Below are positions 9,753-19,150 of a DNA stretch of 64,000 bases, piece after piece. The notes under the pieces were generated by a model. That model did no database searches. It had not been told where the DNA came from and saw nothing but the letters and a program-made list of their open reading frames with translations. The stretch is taken from assembly GCF_000472425.1 (NCBI RefSeq), contig NZ_AXAI01000003.1, positions 188,156 through 252,155 on the forward strand, in the 5' to 3' direction. Position numbers and translations under genes: made by a program. The stretch is from Bradyrhizobium sp. Tv2a-2. Lineage in GTDB: Bacteria; Pseudomonadota; Alphaproteobacteria; Rhizobiales; Xanthobacteraceae. Position 1 is the stretch's first letter; each line of letters starts with the position of its first letter.

Positions 9753-10525
9753 CCTTCTTCGGGCTGATCCCGCCTGACGTCGGCATTCGCGCAGCCATCG
9801 CGATCTGCGCCATCGCCTTCGTCTCGGGAACGGCGCGCGGCTTCTCCGGCTTCGGCTCGGCGCTGATCTTCATGCCGCTCGCAAGCAGCATGGCCGCGCC
9901 CCGGCTTGTCGCAGCGCTGCTCTTGATCATCGACTTCATCGCAGCGACGCCGCTGATCCCGAATGCCTGGAGACATGCCGACCGCAAGGCCACCGCGATC
10001 ATCGTGACCGGCGCACTGGTCGGCGTGCCGGTCGGTACATATTTCCTGAGCCGGCTCGATCCGGTCACGACGCGCTGGATCATCTCCGCCTTTGTCGGCG
10101 CATTGCTCGTGCTCTTGCTGTCGGGCTGGCGCTATCGCGGCAGGGACCATGTCGTGCTGTCGGTCGGCATCGGTGGCCTCGCCGGCTTTTGCAGCGGGCT
10201 TGCGCAGACCGGCGGGCCGCCTATCGTCGGCTACTGGCTGGGCCGGCCGATCAAGCCGGATATAGCCCGCGCCAATATCGTGCTGTTCTTCGCGGCGTCC
10301 GATTTCTTCTCTCTGGTCAGCTATGTCGCGGCCGGCCTGATCAACGCTGATGCCGTGCGTTTTGCGCTTTTGGTTGGACCAATCTACGCCATTGGCCTCG
10401 GGGTTGGCGCCTCGCTGTTCGGCCGCGCCAGCGAGCGGGTTTTTCGCGCGATCTGCTACGCACTGATCGCGCTCGCCGTGATCGTCGGTCTACCCATCCT
10501 CGACGGCGTGCTGCGCCAGGGCTGA
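9749..10525 (+). CDS. TauE/SafE family membrane permease
   Basis: The 258-residue integral membrane protein has about eight hydrophobic segments. Typical TauE/SafE sequence occurs in both halves: [20 protein letters not shown] near the N-terminus and [23 protein letters not shown] in the middle. Members are thought to export sulfite, sulfoacetate or related organic anions across the inner membrane. The ATGA overlap with pheT suggests coupled translation, although there is no obvious functional link. Substrate unknown. Confidence 0.85.
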   Translation: MTFFGLIPPDVGIRAAIAICAIAFVSGTARGFSGFGSALIFMPLASSMAAPRLVAALLLIIDFIAATPLIPNAWRHADRKATAIIVTGALVGVPVGTYFLSRLDPVTTRWIISAFVGALLVLLLSGWRYRGRDHVVLSVGIGGLAGFCSGLAQTGGPPIVGYWLGRPIKPDIARANIVLFFAASDFFSLVSYVAAGLINADAVRFALLVGPIYAIGLGVGASLFGRASERVFRAICYALIALAVIVGLPILDGVLRQG

Positions 10526-10580
10526 AGACGCGTTTTCTTCACGCGAAGAACCGGTCCTCACTTCGCTCGAAAACACTCTA
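10526..10580. repeat. dispersed intergenic repeat, family B (partial copy)
   Basis: The sequence between the permease stop and the convergent oxidoreductase stop (GACGCGTTTTCTTCACGCGA ... CTTCGCTCGAAAACACTCTA) matches, in reverse complement, the left half of the longer element at 49047-49154. The oxidoreductase TAG stop lies within it. Confidence 0.75.
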
Positions 10581-11978
10581 ACGCCGCGGCGCGCGGCGAT
10601 TGGACCGCGCAGGCCGCGCCGGTGCCTCGACCGTATCATCCTTGAGTGCGCCGATCTTGCGCAACGCTGCATCCGCCGCGCGCTCGCCGCTGTCCCAGGC
10701 GCCGTCGACCGTTCCCCACATGGTCTCATGGGTTGCTTCGCCCGCGAGGAAGACATTGCCGATTGGCTCGGTCAGGACCCGGCGCGACAGTAGCGCGCCC
10801 GGCACCGCGGCCGACATCGCGCCGAGCACGTAAGGCGCGGCATTCCAGCGTGTGACGGCGGTCTTCTTCACCATAGCAGCGGTCTCGCTGCCGAACAATT
10901 TTGTCAGCCACTCCTTCGCAAAAGCAACCATCGCCGGCTCGCCCTGTGCGGATAGATCTCTGCCGAAGGAGCCGGCGACGTCGATCACGCAGAGCGAGGA
11001 GCCACCGACGTTCGCGAGCATCATCGCGGTTCGCGTCGAGCTGCTCTGCTCGATCAGCAGTTCATCTCGGGCGAGACCCGTCGGATTGCCTGGCAGCTGC
11101 AGCGCGATGTGGTCGTAGCTGCCGAGGCTCAGTTTGGTGGCGGCATCGAGCTGGCGCTTGGGAAAGTCGGGCGTGAATTTGATCGCATCGTTGGTAAGGA
11201 CGTTACTCGACACCGTGACAATGGCGGCTCGTGCAGTGATCTTCCCCGACTGAGTCTCTACGGCAACGTCGCGATTGCTCCACATGACGCGGGTTGCGGG
11301 CGTCGACAACGACACCGGCAATGCCTCCCCGAGCTTCGCAATCAATGTGCCCACCCCCTGGCGGCAGGCGATCAAGGCCGAGCGATCCTGCGCGTGGGCC
11401 TTGTCCATCGCCGACAGATCCTTCAAGTCCTTGCCGAAGGCACTGGCGCCGAGCACGAACTCGGCCGTCGCGGCCCAATCGCCAAGGTCCTTCGGCAGCG
11501 CCGACGCGCAGGACACATCGAGCCTGCCGCGCGACACTTCATCGATCGCGCGGTTGGCACGTACCAGTGCGGCGAGGAACTCCTCGGTTTCGCCGGCGCG
11601 GGCAAAGCGGCGGCCGATGCGGATCTTCTGGCCCAAGGTGACCGGGGCCACATCGAGGCCGGCGGCACGCCCCAGCTTCAGCAACGGATTGCTATCGGGA
11701 TTGTGCAGCCAGCGCGCGCCGCGATCGAATGGCACCTCGAACGAGCTCGCATCCGTCACACAGCGGCCGCCGATGCGGCTATCAGCCTCGATCACGATCA
11801 CCTTGCGGCCGGCCGCCGCAACGCGCCGCGCTGCGGCAATGCCGGCAGCGCCCGCACCGATCACGACAATATCCGCCTCGCGTGGCAGCGGCGCCGCACC
11901 AAGGGCTCGCCCGGTCAGAGCGGGCATCGCTGCAAGGGCCGCGGATGCCGAAAGGAAGCCGCGGCGCGTGATTGTCAT
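10578..11978 (-). CDS. FAD-dependent amine oxidase, Tat-exported
   Basis: The protein has 466 residues. It opens with a twin-arginine signal (TRRGFLSASAALAAMPALTG), so it is probably exported folded with FAD. The mature part has the dinucleotide-binding fold DIVVIGAGAAGIAAARRVA, the following acidic residue (VIEAD), the RIGGR motif, and the C-terminal FAD segment FLAGEATHETMWGTVDGAWDSGERAA of the monoamine-oxidase family (PF01593). Substrates could be polyamines or other amines; not resolvable here. The start at 11978 is set by the signal peptide. It is divergent from the YiiX-like gene. Confidence 0.85.
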   Translation of the reverse strand: MTITRRGFLSASAALAAMPALTGRALGAAPLPREADIVVIGAGAAGIAAARRVAAAGRKVIVIEADSRIGGRCVTDASSFEVPFDRGARWLHNPDSNPLLKLGRAAGLDVAPVTLGQKIRIGRRFARAGETEEFLAALVRANRAIDEVSRGRLDVSCASALPKDLGDWAATAEFVLGASAFGKDLKDLSAMDKAHAQDRSALIACRQGVGTLIAKLGEALPVSLSTPATRVMWSNRDVAVETQSGKITARAAIVTVSSNVLTNDAIKFTPDFPKRQLDAATKLSLGSYDHIALQLPGNPTGLARDELLIEQSSSTRTAMMLANVGGSSLCVIDVAGSFGRDLSAQGEPAMVAFAKEWLTKLFGSETAAMVKKTAVTRWNAAPYVLGAMSAAVPGALLSRRVLTEPIGNVFLAGEATHETMWGTVDGAWDSGERAADAALRKIGALKDDTVEAPARPARSNRRAPRR

Positions 11979-12175
11979 GGCATGGTTTCCGAAAGCTTTG
12001 CAAAAGCAGGCGTGGGGATATGAACTTGCCGCATCCGATGCGGCGCGGCAACCATCACGGCGAATCAATCATGATTGATCCGCCCTTCGCCATGAACGAA
12101 ATTGAAACGGCTTCGGACCATGTTATCTGAGGTTAATAAGGGGGCCGGCAAGGTCCGCTTTGGGGGGAAATTAGC

Positions 12176-13138
12176 ATGGGCGTCATGCTCGATACCATCG
12201 GCAAGCTGATCGCCAGTTACCTTCAGACTGAGCTGCCCGGCTACGAGCCGTTCACGCCCAGCGATCCGGACTATTTGCGCGGCGTGATTGCACCCGGCGA
12301 CGTACTGCTGGTCGAAGGCAACAACCGCATCTCCGGCATCATCAAATACCTGACGCAGTCCACCTGGTCTCATGCGGCGCTCTATGTCGGCCCGGTCGAC
12401 GGCGCGCGGGAGCCGGACGGCGAGCCGCACGTGCTGATCGAGGCCAATGTCGGCGAGGGCGTCACATCCGCGCCATTGTCCAAATATTTCACCTATCACA
12501 CCCGAATTTGCCGGCCGGTCGGCCTGTCCTTCGAAGACCGCAACACGGTCTGCCGCTATGCCATCAACCGGATCGGCTTCGGCTACGACACCAAGAACAT
12601 CCTCGATTTGATGCGCTACCTGTTTCCGCTGCCGGTGCCGCAGCGCTGGCGTCGGCGCTTGATCGCCTTCGGCTCCGGCGATCCGACCAAGATGATCTGC
12701 TCCGCGCTGATCGCACAGGCCTTCGAGGCAGTGCGCTACCCGATCCTGCCCAAGATTACCCGCGCAGGCTCGCGACAGGCGCGGCGCGAGATCCTGCACA
12801 TCCGCGATTCCTCGCTCTACATGCCGCGCGACTTCGACATCTCGCCCTATTTCGAAGTCGTCAAACCCACCATCGTGCACGGCTTCGACTACACGGCCCT
12901 GCATTGGGCCGACAAGCAGAAGCCGCTCCCGGAGGTAGCGGGCGAACTCGGTGTGTTTCCGGAAACGCTCGGTTCGCCGCCGCTTATTCCTGAAGAGGCT
13001 GACGAGGAAGCGGCGCTTCCTGTTGAGGAAGTGAGTGCGCCCATAGCGGTCGAGCGCGTGACCGTGGAAGAGCATTTTCTGCGTGCCGAATATGTCGAGA
13101 TGCGCCGTCCGGCCCGTCGCCGCGGGGTTGCGACGTAG
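12176..13138 (+). CDS. YiiX/YebB-like NlpC/P60-fold protein
   Basis: The 320-residue protein resembles permuted papain-like (PF05708) enzymes. The visible features are GDVLLVEGNNRISGIIKYLTQSTWSHAALYVG, with candidate catalytic His66, and TKMICSALIAQAF, with candidate nucleophile Cys175. The order His before Cys is as expected for the permuted family. There is no signal peptide. The last 70 residues are acidic and Pro/Val/Glu-rich and look disordered. Such enzymes are thought to cleave peptide or acyl links in envelope components; the substrate is unknown. Confidence 0.8.
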   Translation: MGVMLDTIGKLIASYLQTELPGYEPFTPSDPDYLRGVIAPGDVLLVEGNNRISGIIKYLTQSTWSHAALYVGPVDGAREPDGEPHVLIEANVGEGVTSAPLSKYFTYHTRICRPVGLSFEDRNTVCRYAINRIGFGYDTKNILDLMRYLFPLPVPQRWRRRLIAFGSGDPTKMICSALIAQAFEAVRYPILPKITRAGSRQARREILHIRDSSLYMPRDFDISPYFEVVKPTIVHGFDYTALHWADKQKPLPEVAGELGVFPETLGSPPLIPEEADEEAALPVEEVSAPIAVERVTVEEHFLRAEYVEMRRPARRRGVAT

Positions 13139-13149
13139 GGTATTAGATA

Positions 13150-13200
13150 CCCCCGTCATTCCGGGATGCGCGAATCGCAGACCCGCAATCTCGAGATTCC
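13150..13200. repeat. short intergenic repeat, family C
   Basis: The stretch CCCCCGTCATTCCGGGATGC ... CCCGCAATCTCGAGATTCC contains the palindromic core AATCTCGAGATT. The core also appears at 35150-35207 in a similar CCCG(A/C)AATCTCGAGATTCC context. It lies between the convergent YiiX-like gene and csoR. Confidence 0.55.
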
Positions 13201-13206
13201 ATAGAT

Positions 13207-13482
13207 CTATCGGTCTGATCGTCCGATCACCGCCATCAGCTCAGCGATCTTCTGCCGCTGATCGGATTTGTCGCCGCTTGCGATGGCATGCTCGACGCAA
13301 TGGGCGACGTGGTCGCGCAGCACCTCCTCCTCGACACGCCGAAGCGCGGCACGCACCGCCGCAATCTGCGTGACGACGTCGATGCAATAACGATCCTCCT
13401 CGACCATTTTCGAGAGGCCGCGGACCTGGCCCTCGATCCGGCTCAGACGTTTTTGAACGGATGCCTTGATGTCCTTGCGCAT
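13207..13482 (-). CDS. csoR: CsoR-type copper-sensing repressor
   Basis: The 91-residue all-helical protein starts [23 protein letters not shown]. The metal-site triad is present with exact CsoR spacing: Cys33 (RYCIDV), His58 (RDHVAH) and Cys62 (AHCVEH), i.e. C-x24-H-x3-C. That distinguishes CsoR from the FrmR and RcnR branches. It is divergent from the copper ATPase gene with a 50-bp gap containing a perfect 7-5-7 palindrome. Copper binding would release the operator and induce both genes (family knowledge applied by inference). Confidence 0.88.
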   Translation of the reverse strand: MRKDIKASVQKRLSRIEGQVRGLSKMVEEDRYCIDVVTQIAAVRAALRRVEEEVLRDHVAHCVEHAIASGDKSDQRQKIAELMAVIGRSDR

Positions 13483-13490
13483 GCGGCCTA

Positions 13491-13509
13491 TATACCCCTA
13501 CCGGGTATA
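13491..13509. promoter_or_regulatory. candidate CsoR operator
   Basis: TATACCC-CTACC-GGGTATA is a perfect inverted repeat (7-bp arms, 5-bp spacer) centred in the 50-bp gap between divergent csoR and copA. It has the G/C-tract flanked by TA typical of CsoR-family operators. The position would block transcription in both directions. Confidence 0.8.
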
Positions 13510-13532
13510 GGTTTCAAGACCGGAGTGTCCTC

Positions 13533-15980
13533 ATGACGGAAGCCTCACGCGAAACACCGGACCACAAAGAGCATTCCGCGTGCGGCTGCGGGGGCAAGGC
13601 GGCTGTGAAGGTGGCTGAGAACGTCGAGCAATCGACCCGCTGTGGTGCGCGGGGCGGCCACGCCGGCCATGCGCACCATCATCACCACGAGACGTCCAAG
13701 GTTCTTGATCCCGTCTGCGGCATGAGCGTCGATCCCGCGACCTCGAAGCACCGCTTCGAGCACCACGGCGAAACCTTCCATTTCTGCTCGGCGGGCTGCC
13801 GTGCCAAGTTCGCGGCCGACCCGGCCAAATATCTCGACAAGCGCGAGCCGGAGCCCGAGCTGCCCGCGGGCACCATCTACACCTGCCCGATGCATCCCGA
13901 GATTCGCCAGGTCGGCCCCGGCAGTTGCCCGATCTGCGGCATGGCGCTGGAGCCGGAGGTTGCGAGCCTCGATACCGGGCCGAATCCCGAGCTTGCCGAC
14001 ATGACGCGACGGTTCTGGATCGCGCTGGCGTTGACGGCACCCGTTTTTGTGCTGGAGATGGGCGGACATCTGGTCGGCGGACACGGGCTGATCGAGCAGA
14101 CCTGGTCGAACTGGATCCAGCTCTTGCTCGCGACCCCCGTCGTGCTGTGGGCCGGCTGGCCGTTCTTCGTGCGCGGCTGGCAATCTATCATCACGCGCAA
14201 TCTCAACATGTTCACGCTGATCGCGATGGGCACGGGCGTGGCCTATGTCTACAGCCTGATCGGCACCCTGGCGCCACAGCTGTTCCCCGCAACATTTCGC
14301 GGACATGACGGGTCGGTCGCGGTGTATTTCGAGGCCGCATCCGTCATCACCGTGCTCGTCCTGCTTGGGCAGGTCCTGGAACTGCGGGCGCGGGAAGCGA
14401 CGTCGGGCGCGATCAAAGCGCTGCTGCAGCTGGCGCCCAAGACGGCGCGTCGCATCGGCGCTGACGGCAACGACCACGAGGTCGAAATCGACGCCCTCGC
14501 CGTCGGCGACCAATTGCGCGTGCGGCCCGGCGAGAAGGTTCCGGTTGACGGCATCATTCTCGAGGGACGCTCCGCGCTCGACGAATCCCTGGTCACAGGC
14601 GAATCCATGCCGGTGACCAAGGAGGCAGGCGCCAGGGTGATCGCCGGCACGCTCAACCAGTCGGGCAGTTTTGTGATGCGTGCCGAGAAGGTCGGGCGCG
14701 ACACGCTCCTGTCCCAGATCGTGCAGATGGTTGCCGACGCGCAGCGCTCGCGCGCGCCGATCCAGCGCCTCGCCGACCAGGTCGCGGGCTGGTTCGTCCC
14801 GACGGTCATTGCCGTTGCAATCATCGCCTTTGCCGCTTGGAGCTGGTTCGGGCCTGAGCCCCGCATAGCATTCGGCCTTGTCGCCGCCGTGAGTGTGCTG
14901 ATCATCGCGTGCCCCTGCGCACTGGGGCTCGCGACACCGATGTCGATCATGGTCGGCGTTGGACGTGGTGCGCAGGCCGGCGTCCTGATCAAGAATGCCG
15001 AGGCGCTGGAGCGAATGGAACGGGTCGACACGCTGGTGGTCGACAAGACCGGCACCCTCACCGAGGGCAAGCCGAAGGTTGTTGCGGTGGTTCCGGCCGC
15101 AGGATTCTCGGAAGGCGACCTCCTGCAGCTTGCCGCCAGTGTCGAGCGCGCCAGCGAGCATCCGCTTGCCGACGCGATCGTGCGGTCCGCGAAGGAGCGC
15201 GGGCTCGCGCTGAAGGCCGCCGACGCCTTCGATTCGCCGACGGGCAAGGGCGCCAGCGGCAAGGTCGAGGGCAGGGCAATCGTGCTGGGCAATGCCGGCT
15301 ATCTCAATTCTCTCGGTATCGCGACCACCGCGATGGAAGCCGAGGCCGAGCGGCTGCGGCAGGATGGTGCGACCGTCATCAACATGGCGGTCGACGGCGG
15401 CCTCGCCGGCGTCATCGCAATCGCCGACCCGGTCAAGCCGTCGACGCCGGAAGCGCTGCGGGCGCTGAAAGCTGATGGCATCAAGGTGATCATGCTGACC
15501 GGCGACAACCGCACCACGGCCAACGCGGTGGCAAACAGGCTCGGGCTGAACGAGGTCGAAGCGGAGGTGCTGCCGAATCAGAAGAGCGCCGTGGTGACCA
15601 AGCTGCGCAATGCGGGCTGGGTCGTCGCCATGGCCGGCGACGGCGTCAACGACGCCCCTGCACTTGCCGCCGCCGATGTCGGCATTGCCATGGGCACGGG
15701 GACTGACGTCGCGATGGAAAGCGCGGGTGTGACGCTGCTCAAGGGCGACCTGACTGCCATCGTAAAGGCGCGCAAGCTGTCGCAGGCGACCATGCGCAAC
15801 ATCCGGCAGAATCTGTTCTTCGCCTTCCTCTACAACGCCGCCGGCATTCCGATCGCCGCCGGCGTTCTTTATCCGGCATTCGGCATCCTGCTGTCGCCGA
15901 TCATCGCGGCGGCCGCGATGGCGTTGTCGTCGGTGAGTGTGGTCGGCAACGCGCTCCGATTACGTGGAACGCGATTGTAA
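13533..15980 (+). CDS. copA: copper-translocating P1B-type ATPase
   Basis: The 815-residue ATPase exports copper across the inner membrane using ATP. The N-terminus is unusual. A Cys/His-rich leader ([15 protein letters not shown]) precedes a YHS domain (about 57-103, DPVCGM and HFCSAGC) and a heavy-metal-binding domain (about 115-142, YTCPMHPEI...PGSCPICGM). No classical GMxCxxC HMA domain was found. The core shows the transport motif CPC (Cys460-Pro461-Cys462), phosphorylation site DKTGT (Asp504), the TGE loop, SEHPLA and [10 protein letters not shown]. The start lies 23 bp from the candidate CsoR operator. Cu+ is the likely substrate; silver is possible. Confidence 0.94.
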   Translation: MTEASRETPDHKEHSACGCGGKAAVKVAENVEQSTRCGARGGHAGHAHHHHHETSKVLDPVCGMSVDPATSKHRFEHHGETFHFCSAGCRAKFAADPAKYLDKREPEPELPAGTIYTCPMHPEIRQVGPGSCPICGMALEPEVASLDTGPNPELADMTRRFWIALALTAPVFVLEMGGHLVGGHGLIEQTWSNWIQLLLATPVVLWAGWPFFVRGWQSIITRNLNMFTLIAMGTGVAYVYSLIGTLAPQLFPATFRGHDGSVAVYFEAASVITVLVLLGQVLELRAREATSGAIKALLQLAPKTARRIGADGNDHEVEIDALAVGDQLRVRPGEKVPVDGIILEGRSALDESLVTGESMPVTKEAGARVIAGTLNQSGSFVMRAEKVGRDTLLSQIVQMVADAQRSRAPIQRLADQVAGWFVPTVIAVAIIAFAAWSWFGPEPRIAFGLVAAVSVLIIACPCALGLATPMSIMVGVGRGAQAGVLIKNAEALERMERVDTLVVDKTGTLTEGKPKVVAVVPAAGFSEGDLLQLAASVERASEHPLADAIVRSAKERGLALKAADAFDSPTGKGASGKVEGRAIVLGNAGYLNSLGIATTAMEAEAERLRQDGATVINMAVDGGLAGVIAIADPVKPSTPEALRALKADGIKVIMLTGDNRTTANAVANRLGLNEVEAEVLPNQKSAVVTKLRNAGWVVAMAGDGVNDAPALAAADVGIAMGTGTDVAMESAGVTLLKGDLTAIVKARKLSQATMRNIRQNLFFAFLYNAAGIPIAAGVLYPAFGILLSPIIAAAAMALSSVSVVGNALRLRGTRL

Positions 15981-16928
15981 TCATGCCGCCTTTGCCGCGG
16001 CTCCGCGCGGCAGGCCCGCGCGGGCGAGGCCGCCATAGAGGGCTTCGTCAGGCATCGCTGCGCGCAGGATGGCGCGCACCTTGACCAGCTTATCGATATC
16101 GATGCCGGTGGCGAATCCCTTGCTCTCGCACAGGAACACGAGATCCTCGAACACGACATTGCCGGTGGCGCCGGGCGCGAAGGGGCAGCCGCCCAGGCCG
16201 CCGAGCGAGCCGTCGAGAATGCGCGCCCCTTCGTCGAGCGCGGCGGACGCGTTCGCGATGCCCATACCGCGCGTATCATGCAGGTGAATGCAGATCGGCT
16301 TTTCGCCCGCGAGCTTCACCGCTGCGCGCGTGAGATCACCGACCTGCTTCGGCCCGGCGTAGCCGACCGTGTCGGCGATGCCGACGGCATCGACACCGGC
16401 CTCGAAGCATTTCTCGACCAGCCGCAGCACCTCGTTCGGGTCGACCGGCCCGGCGATGGAACAGCCGAGCGCCATCGAGATCGCCGCATGCACGATCGGC
16501 TTGTGCGTGCCCGCATCGCGCAGCTCGCACAGCCGTCTGATGTTGGCAATCGCCGCCTCCCGCGAGCGGTTGGCATTGGCCTGGCTGTGCTCTTCGGTCG
16601 CCGACACCACTGACGCGATCTCGGGCACGCCAGCGGCAAGCGCCTCGTTGGCCCCGCGCTCGTTCAGCACCAGCGCGATGCCATGGCAGCCTGATAGCGC
16701 CGCGACCTGCTGGGCGATGTCGCGCACATCGGCAAATTGCGGAAAGGTTTTGGCCGGCAGGAACGAGCCGACCTCGAAATGCCTGACGCCGGCGGCATAT
16801 TCCTCGCGCACCCAGCGCTGCTTGGCCTCGGTCGAGGGAAAGCGGTTCACGAGCTGCAGCCCGTCGCGCAGCCCCACTTCGCGGAGCGTGATGCGGCCTT
16901 GCGGATAGATCTCCTGAACCCTGGTCAT
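15981..16928 (-). CDS. hydroxymethylglutaryl-CoA lyase family protein
   Basis: The 315-residue TIM-barrel aldolase-type lyase contains the N-terminal metal/acid motif LREVGLRDGLQ, the HLHDTRGMG metal-ligand His pair, and the DGSLGGLGGCPFAPGATGN signature with the catalytic loop Cys. The family cleaves HMG-CoA to acetoacetate and acetyl-CoA, but close relatives act on other 3-hydroxy-3-methyl acyl-CoAs such as citramalyl-CoA. AGGGAGG precedes the start at 16928, and the ATG overlaps the CoA-transferase stop (ATGA). The pair suggests activation of a branched dicarboxylate to its CoA ester followed by lyase cleavage (inference). Confidence 0.88.
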   Translation of the reverse strand: MTRVQEIYPQGRITLREVGLRDGLQLVNRFPSTEAKQRWVREEYAAGVRHFEVGSFLPAKTFPQFADVRDIAQQVAALSGCHGIALVLNERGANEALAAGVPEIASVVSATEEHSQANANRSREAAIANIRRLCELRDAGTHKPIVHAAISMALGCSIAGPVDPNEVLRLVEKCFEAGVDAVGIADTVGYAGPKQVGDLTRAAVKLAGEKPICIHLHDTRGMGIANASAALDEGARILDGSLGGLGGCPFAPGATGNVVFEDLVFLCESKGFATGIDIDKLVKVRAILRAAMPDEALYGGLARAGLPRGAAAKAA

Positions 16929-18103
16929 GCGCGCCTCCCTGCGGCTTTTGCGGTTGGTGTTTCTTGATTGTCGAGCTCGGCGCAGACAGCGGCCGTGTCG
17001 GCGCCGAGTGGAGCAACTTTCAGGCCCTCGCCGAGATTGGCGCCGTTCCATTCGATCGGCAGCGCGGGCACGCGGAACGGCGCGCCATCAGCATTGACAT
17101 TGTTGACCAGACCGCCCGGCCGCAGCACATGCGGATCATCGAACAGATCCTCGGGGCGGTTGATCGGCGAAAAGCAGATGTTGAGCGCATCGAGCTTGGC
17201 GGAGAGCTCTTTGACATCCCAGTGCCTGATCTCCTCCGCCGCGCGCGGAATGATCCGGCCGCGCGCCATGATTCGATCGGTCGTGCTGCGCAGAGCCGGA
17301 TCATCAAGGAATTCCTGCATGCCGAACTCGCGGCAGAAGCTTTGCCAGTGGCCTTCGGTGACCACGCCGATGAAGATGCGGTTTCCACCCGCGGTGTCGA
17401 AGATATCGTAGATCGGCCAGGCATGTTCGCGTTCGGGCATCGAGCGCGGCTTGTTGCCGGTCATCTCATATTCGACCATGTGCTGGGCGACCAGGAACAA
17501 ACAGTTTTCGAACAGGCCGATCCGGATGTCCGTGCCTTCCTTTTTGCCGCCGCGCTTCTGGTACAGCGCCGCGAGAATCGAGATCACGCCGAACATGCCG
17601 CCCATGATGTCGTTGGCAGAGGAGCCGACACGCTGCGGCTTCTCCTTCGTGCCGGTCATGGCGGCGAGACCCGACATCATCTGCACGACCTCATCCAGCG
17701 CCGGGCGATGCTCATAGGGGCCGGACAAGAAGCCTTTGTGGCCGGCGACAATCAGGTGCGGATGGCGGCGGCGCAGCTCCTCCGTACCCAGGCCCTGTTT
17801 GTCGAGCTGGCCGTCGCGGAAATTTTCCAGGAACACGTCTGCGGTCGCGAGCAGGCGGTGCATGGTCTCGCGGTCCTCGGCTTTTGCGAGATCGAGCACG
17901 ACGCTGCGCTTTCCCCTATTGAACAGCGGGAAAAACGAGGTCCCCATGCCGCCGAGCGAGCGGGTCTTGTCGCCGACCAGCGGCTCGACCTTGATCACCT
18001 CGGCGCCCAACTGGGCGAGGATCATGCCGCAGGTCGGGCCCATGACCATGTGGGTCATTTCCACGACCCTCACGCCTTCGAGCGGCAGTCCGGTTACAGC
18101 CAT
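16925..18103 (-). CDS. CaiB/BaiF family CoA-transferase
   Basis: The 392-residue class III CoA-transferase starts LEGVRVVEMTHMVMGPTCG, then LGAEVIKVEP and FLENFRDGQLDKQGLG. The Asp that forms the acyl-enzyme intermediate is expected in the HPALDEV-like region, here RPALDEVVQMMSG. The family moves CoA between carboxylic acids. It is upstream of, and coupled by ATGA overlap to, an HMG-CoA-lyase-like gene, and divergent from a LysR regulator that probably controls it. The acceptor acid is unknown; a C5-C6 dicarboxylate is plausible from the partner. Confidence 0.9.
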   Translation of the reverse strand: MAVTGLPLEGVRVVEMTHMVMGPTCGMILAQLGAEVIKVEPLVGDKTRSLGGMGTSFFPLFNRGKRSVVLDLAKAEDRETMHRLLATADVFLENFRDGQLDKQGLGTEELRRRHPHLIVAGHKGFLSGPYEHRPALDEVVQMMSGLAAMTGTKEKPQRVGSSANDIMGGMFGVISILAALYQKRGGKKEGTDIRIGLFENCLFLVAQHMVEYEMTGNKPRSMPEREHAWPIYDIFDTAGGNRIFIGVVTEGHWQSFCREFGMQEFLDDPALRSTTDRIMARGRIIPRAAEEIRHWDVKELSAKLDALNICFSPINRPEDLFDDPHVLRPGGLVNNVNADGAPFRVPALPIEWNGANLGEGLKVAPLGADTAAVCAELDNQETPTAKAAGRRA

Positions 18104-18163
18104 CGCACGTCTCCCTGAATTCTCCCTGTCAGACTAAGCCTTTCCCACGCCATCTGAAAATTA

Positions 18164-18180
18164 TAATCTGTCGAAGATTA
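18164..18180. promoter_or_regulatory. inverted repeat, candidate LysR binding site
   Basis: TAATCT-GTCGA-AGATTA is a perfect 6-5-6 inverted repeat in the 120-bp divergent gap between the CoA-transferase gene and the LysR-type regulator, 44 bp before the regulator start. It is AT-rich relative to its surroundings. Confidence 0.6.
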
Positions 18181-18223
18181 CATTCGTTACTTTCGAACGC
18201 TCGGCCCTCATATTATTGATCCC

Positions 18224-19150
18224 ATGGATTCGCGGCAGCTTCGCTATTTCATTGCCGTCTACGAACAGCGCAACCTGTCGCGGGCGGCGGATCAGGCGAG
18301 CGTCGCGCAATCGGCGCTGAGCCATCACATTTCGAACCTGGAGGCCGAGTTTGCAACGCCGCTGTTCGCGCGCAAGCCGCGCGGCATGGAACCGACCGCG
18401 GCCGGCGAGCGGCTCTATGAGCATGCCCGCATCATCCTGCGGGCAATGGCCGCGGCCGAGCGTGAGATCCGCGAAGGCAGCCGCACCGTCGCCGGCGACA
18501 TCTCGATCGGCATGGCCAATTCAGGGGTCAAGGCGATCGGCGTACCGCTGATGCGCGCCGTGCTCGGCAAATATCCTGACCTGAAGATGTCGCTGACCGA
18601 GAGCCTGTCGGGTGCGACGCTGATGCATCTGATGGCCTCCGAGGTCGATCTCGCGCTGGTCTACAATCCGCCCTCGGAAAAGGACCTGGTCGCCGAGCCC
18701 GTGTTGGAGGAGCAGATGTTCTGCGTCGGTACGCCGAAACTGGTCGGCAAGCCCAAGGCGCCGATCAGGTTCGAGGAGCTGACCCGCCTGCCGCTGATCA
18801 CGCTGGTGCATGGGCTGTCCTCGCGCGCTTTGCTCGACGATCCCGTGCTGCTGAAGCGACTGGAAGCCAACGCCATCCTGCATCTCAACTCCATCACCGG
18901 CATGTCCGGCGCACTGCTCGCCGGACTCGGCTGTGCGGTGGCGACCAAGCTGTTTGCCCAGGAACATCTGGAAACAGGCAAGCTCGTCGCCCGCGAGGTG
19001 ATCGAGCCGAAGCTGACGCGCACGCTCTATCTCTGCCACCTCCGCAATCGCCCCATGACCTACGCCATGGAGGAGATGCGGCGCCTGATCCTGGCGCTGA
19101 TTGCCGAGCAGGTTGGGCAGGGGGCGTGGGAGGCGACGCTGTTGATTTGA
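18224..19150 (+). CDS. LysR-family transcriptional regulator
   Basis: The 308-residue protein has the N-terminal winged HTH (MDSRQLRYFIAVYEQRNLSRAADQASVAQSALSHHISNLE split across about residues 1-40) and an effector domain beginning around residue 88 (GDISIGMANSGVKAIG). It closely fits the NAC/CatM-like branch with QSALS in the recognition helix. It is divergent from the CoA-transferase/lyase operon with an inverted repeat between them, so it most likely regulates that operon in response to a pathway acid or CoA ester. Confidence 0.93.
   Translation: MDSRQLRYFIAVYEQRNLSRAADQASVAQSALSHHISNLEAEFATPLFARKPRGMEPTAAGERLYEHARIILRAMAAAEREIREGSRTVAGDISIGMANSGVKAIGVPLMRAVLGKYPDLKMSLTESLSGATLMHLMASEVDLALVYNPPSEKDLVAEPVLEEQMFCVGTPKLVGKPKAPIRFEELTRLPLITLVHGLSSRALLDDPVLLKRLEANAILHLNSITGMSGALLAGLGCAVATKLFAQEHLETGKLVAREVIEPKLTRTLYLCHLRNRPMTYAMEEMRRLILALIAEQVGQGAWEATLLI

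Noticed and set aside
12065-13159. 364-codon open frame antisense to the YiiX-like gene
   Set aside because: Shadow of the + strand gene, low-complexity charged translation.
13545-15161. 538-codon open frame antisense to copA
   Set aside because: It lies fully under a well-supported P-type ATPase; composition (His/Arg/Gln/Asp-rich) is typical of reverse-strand shadows.
16964-18118. 384-codon open frame antisense to the CaiB gene
   Set aside because: It mirrors the CoA-transferase gene, whose motifs are clear; no domain or plausible ribosome-binding site.
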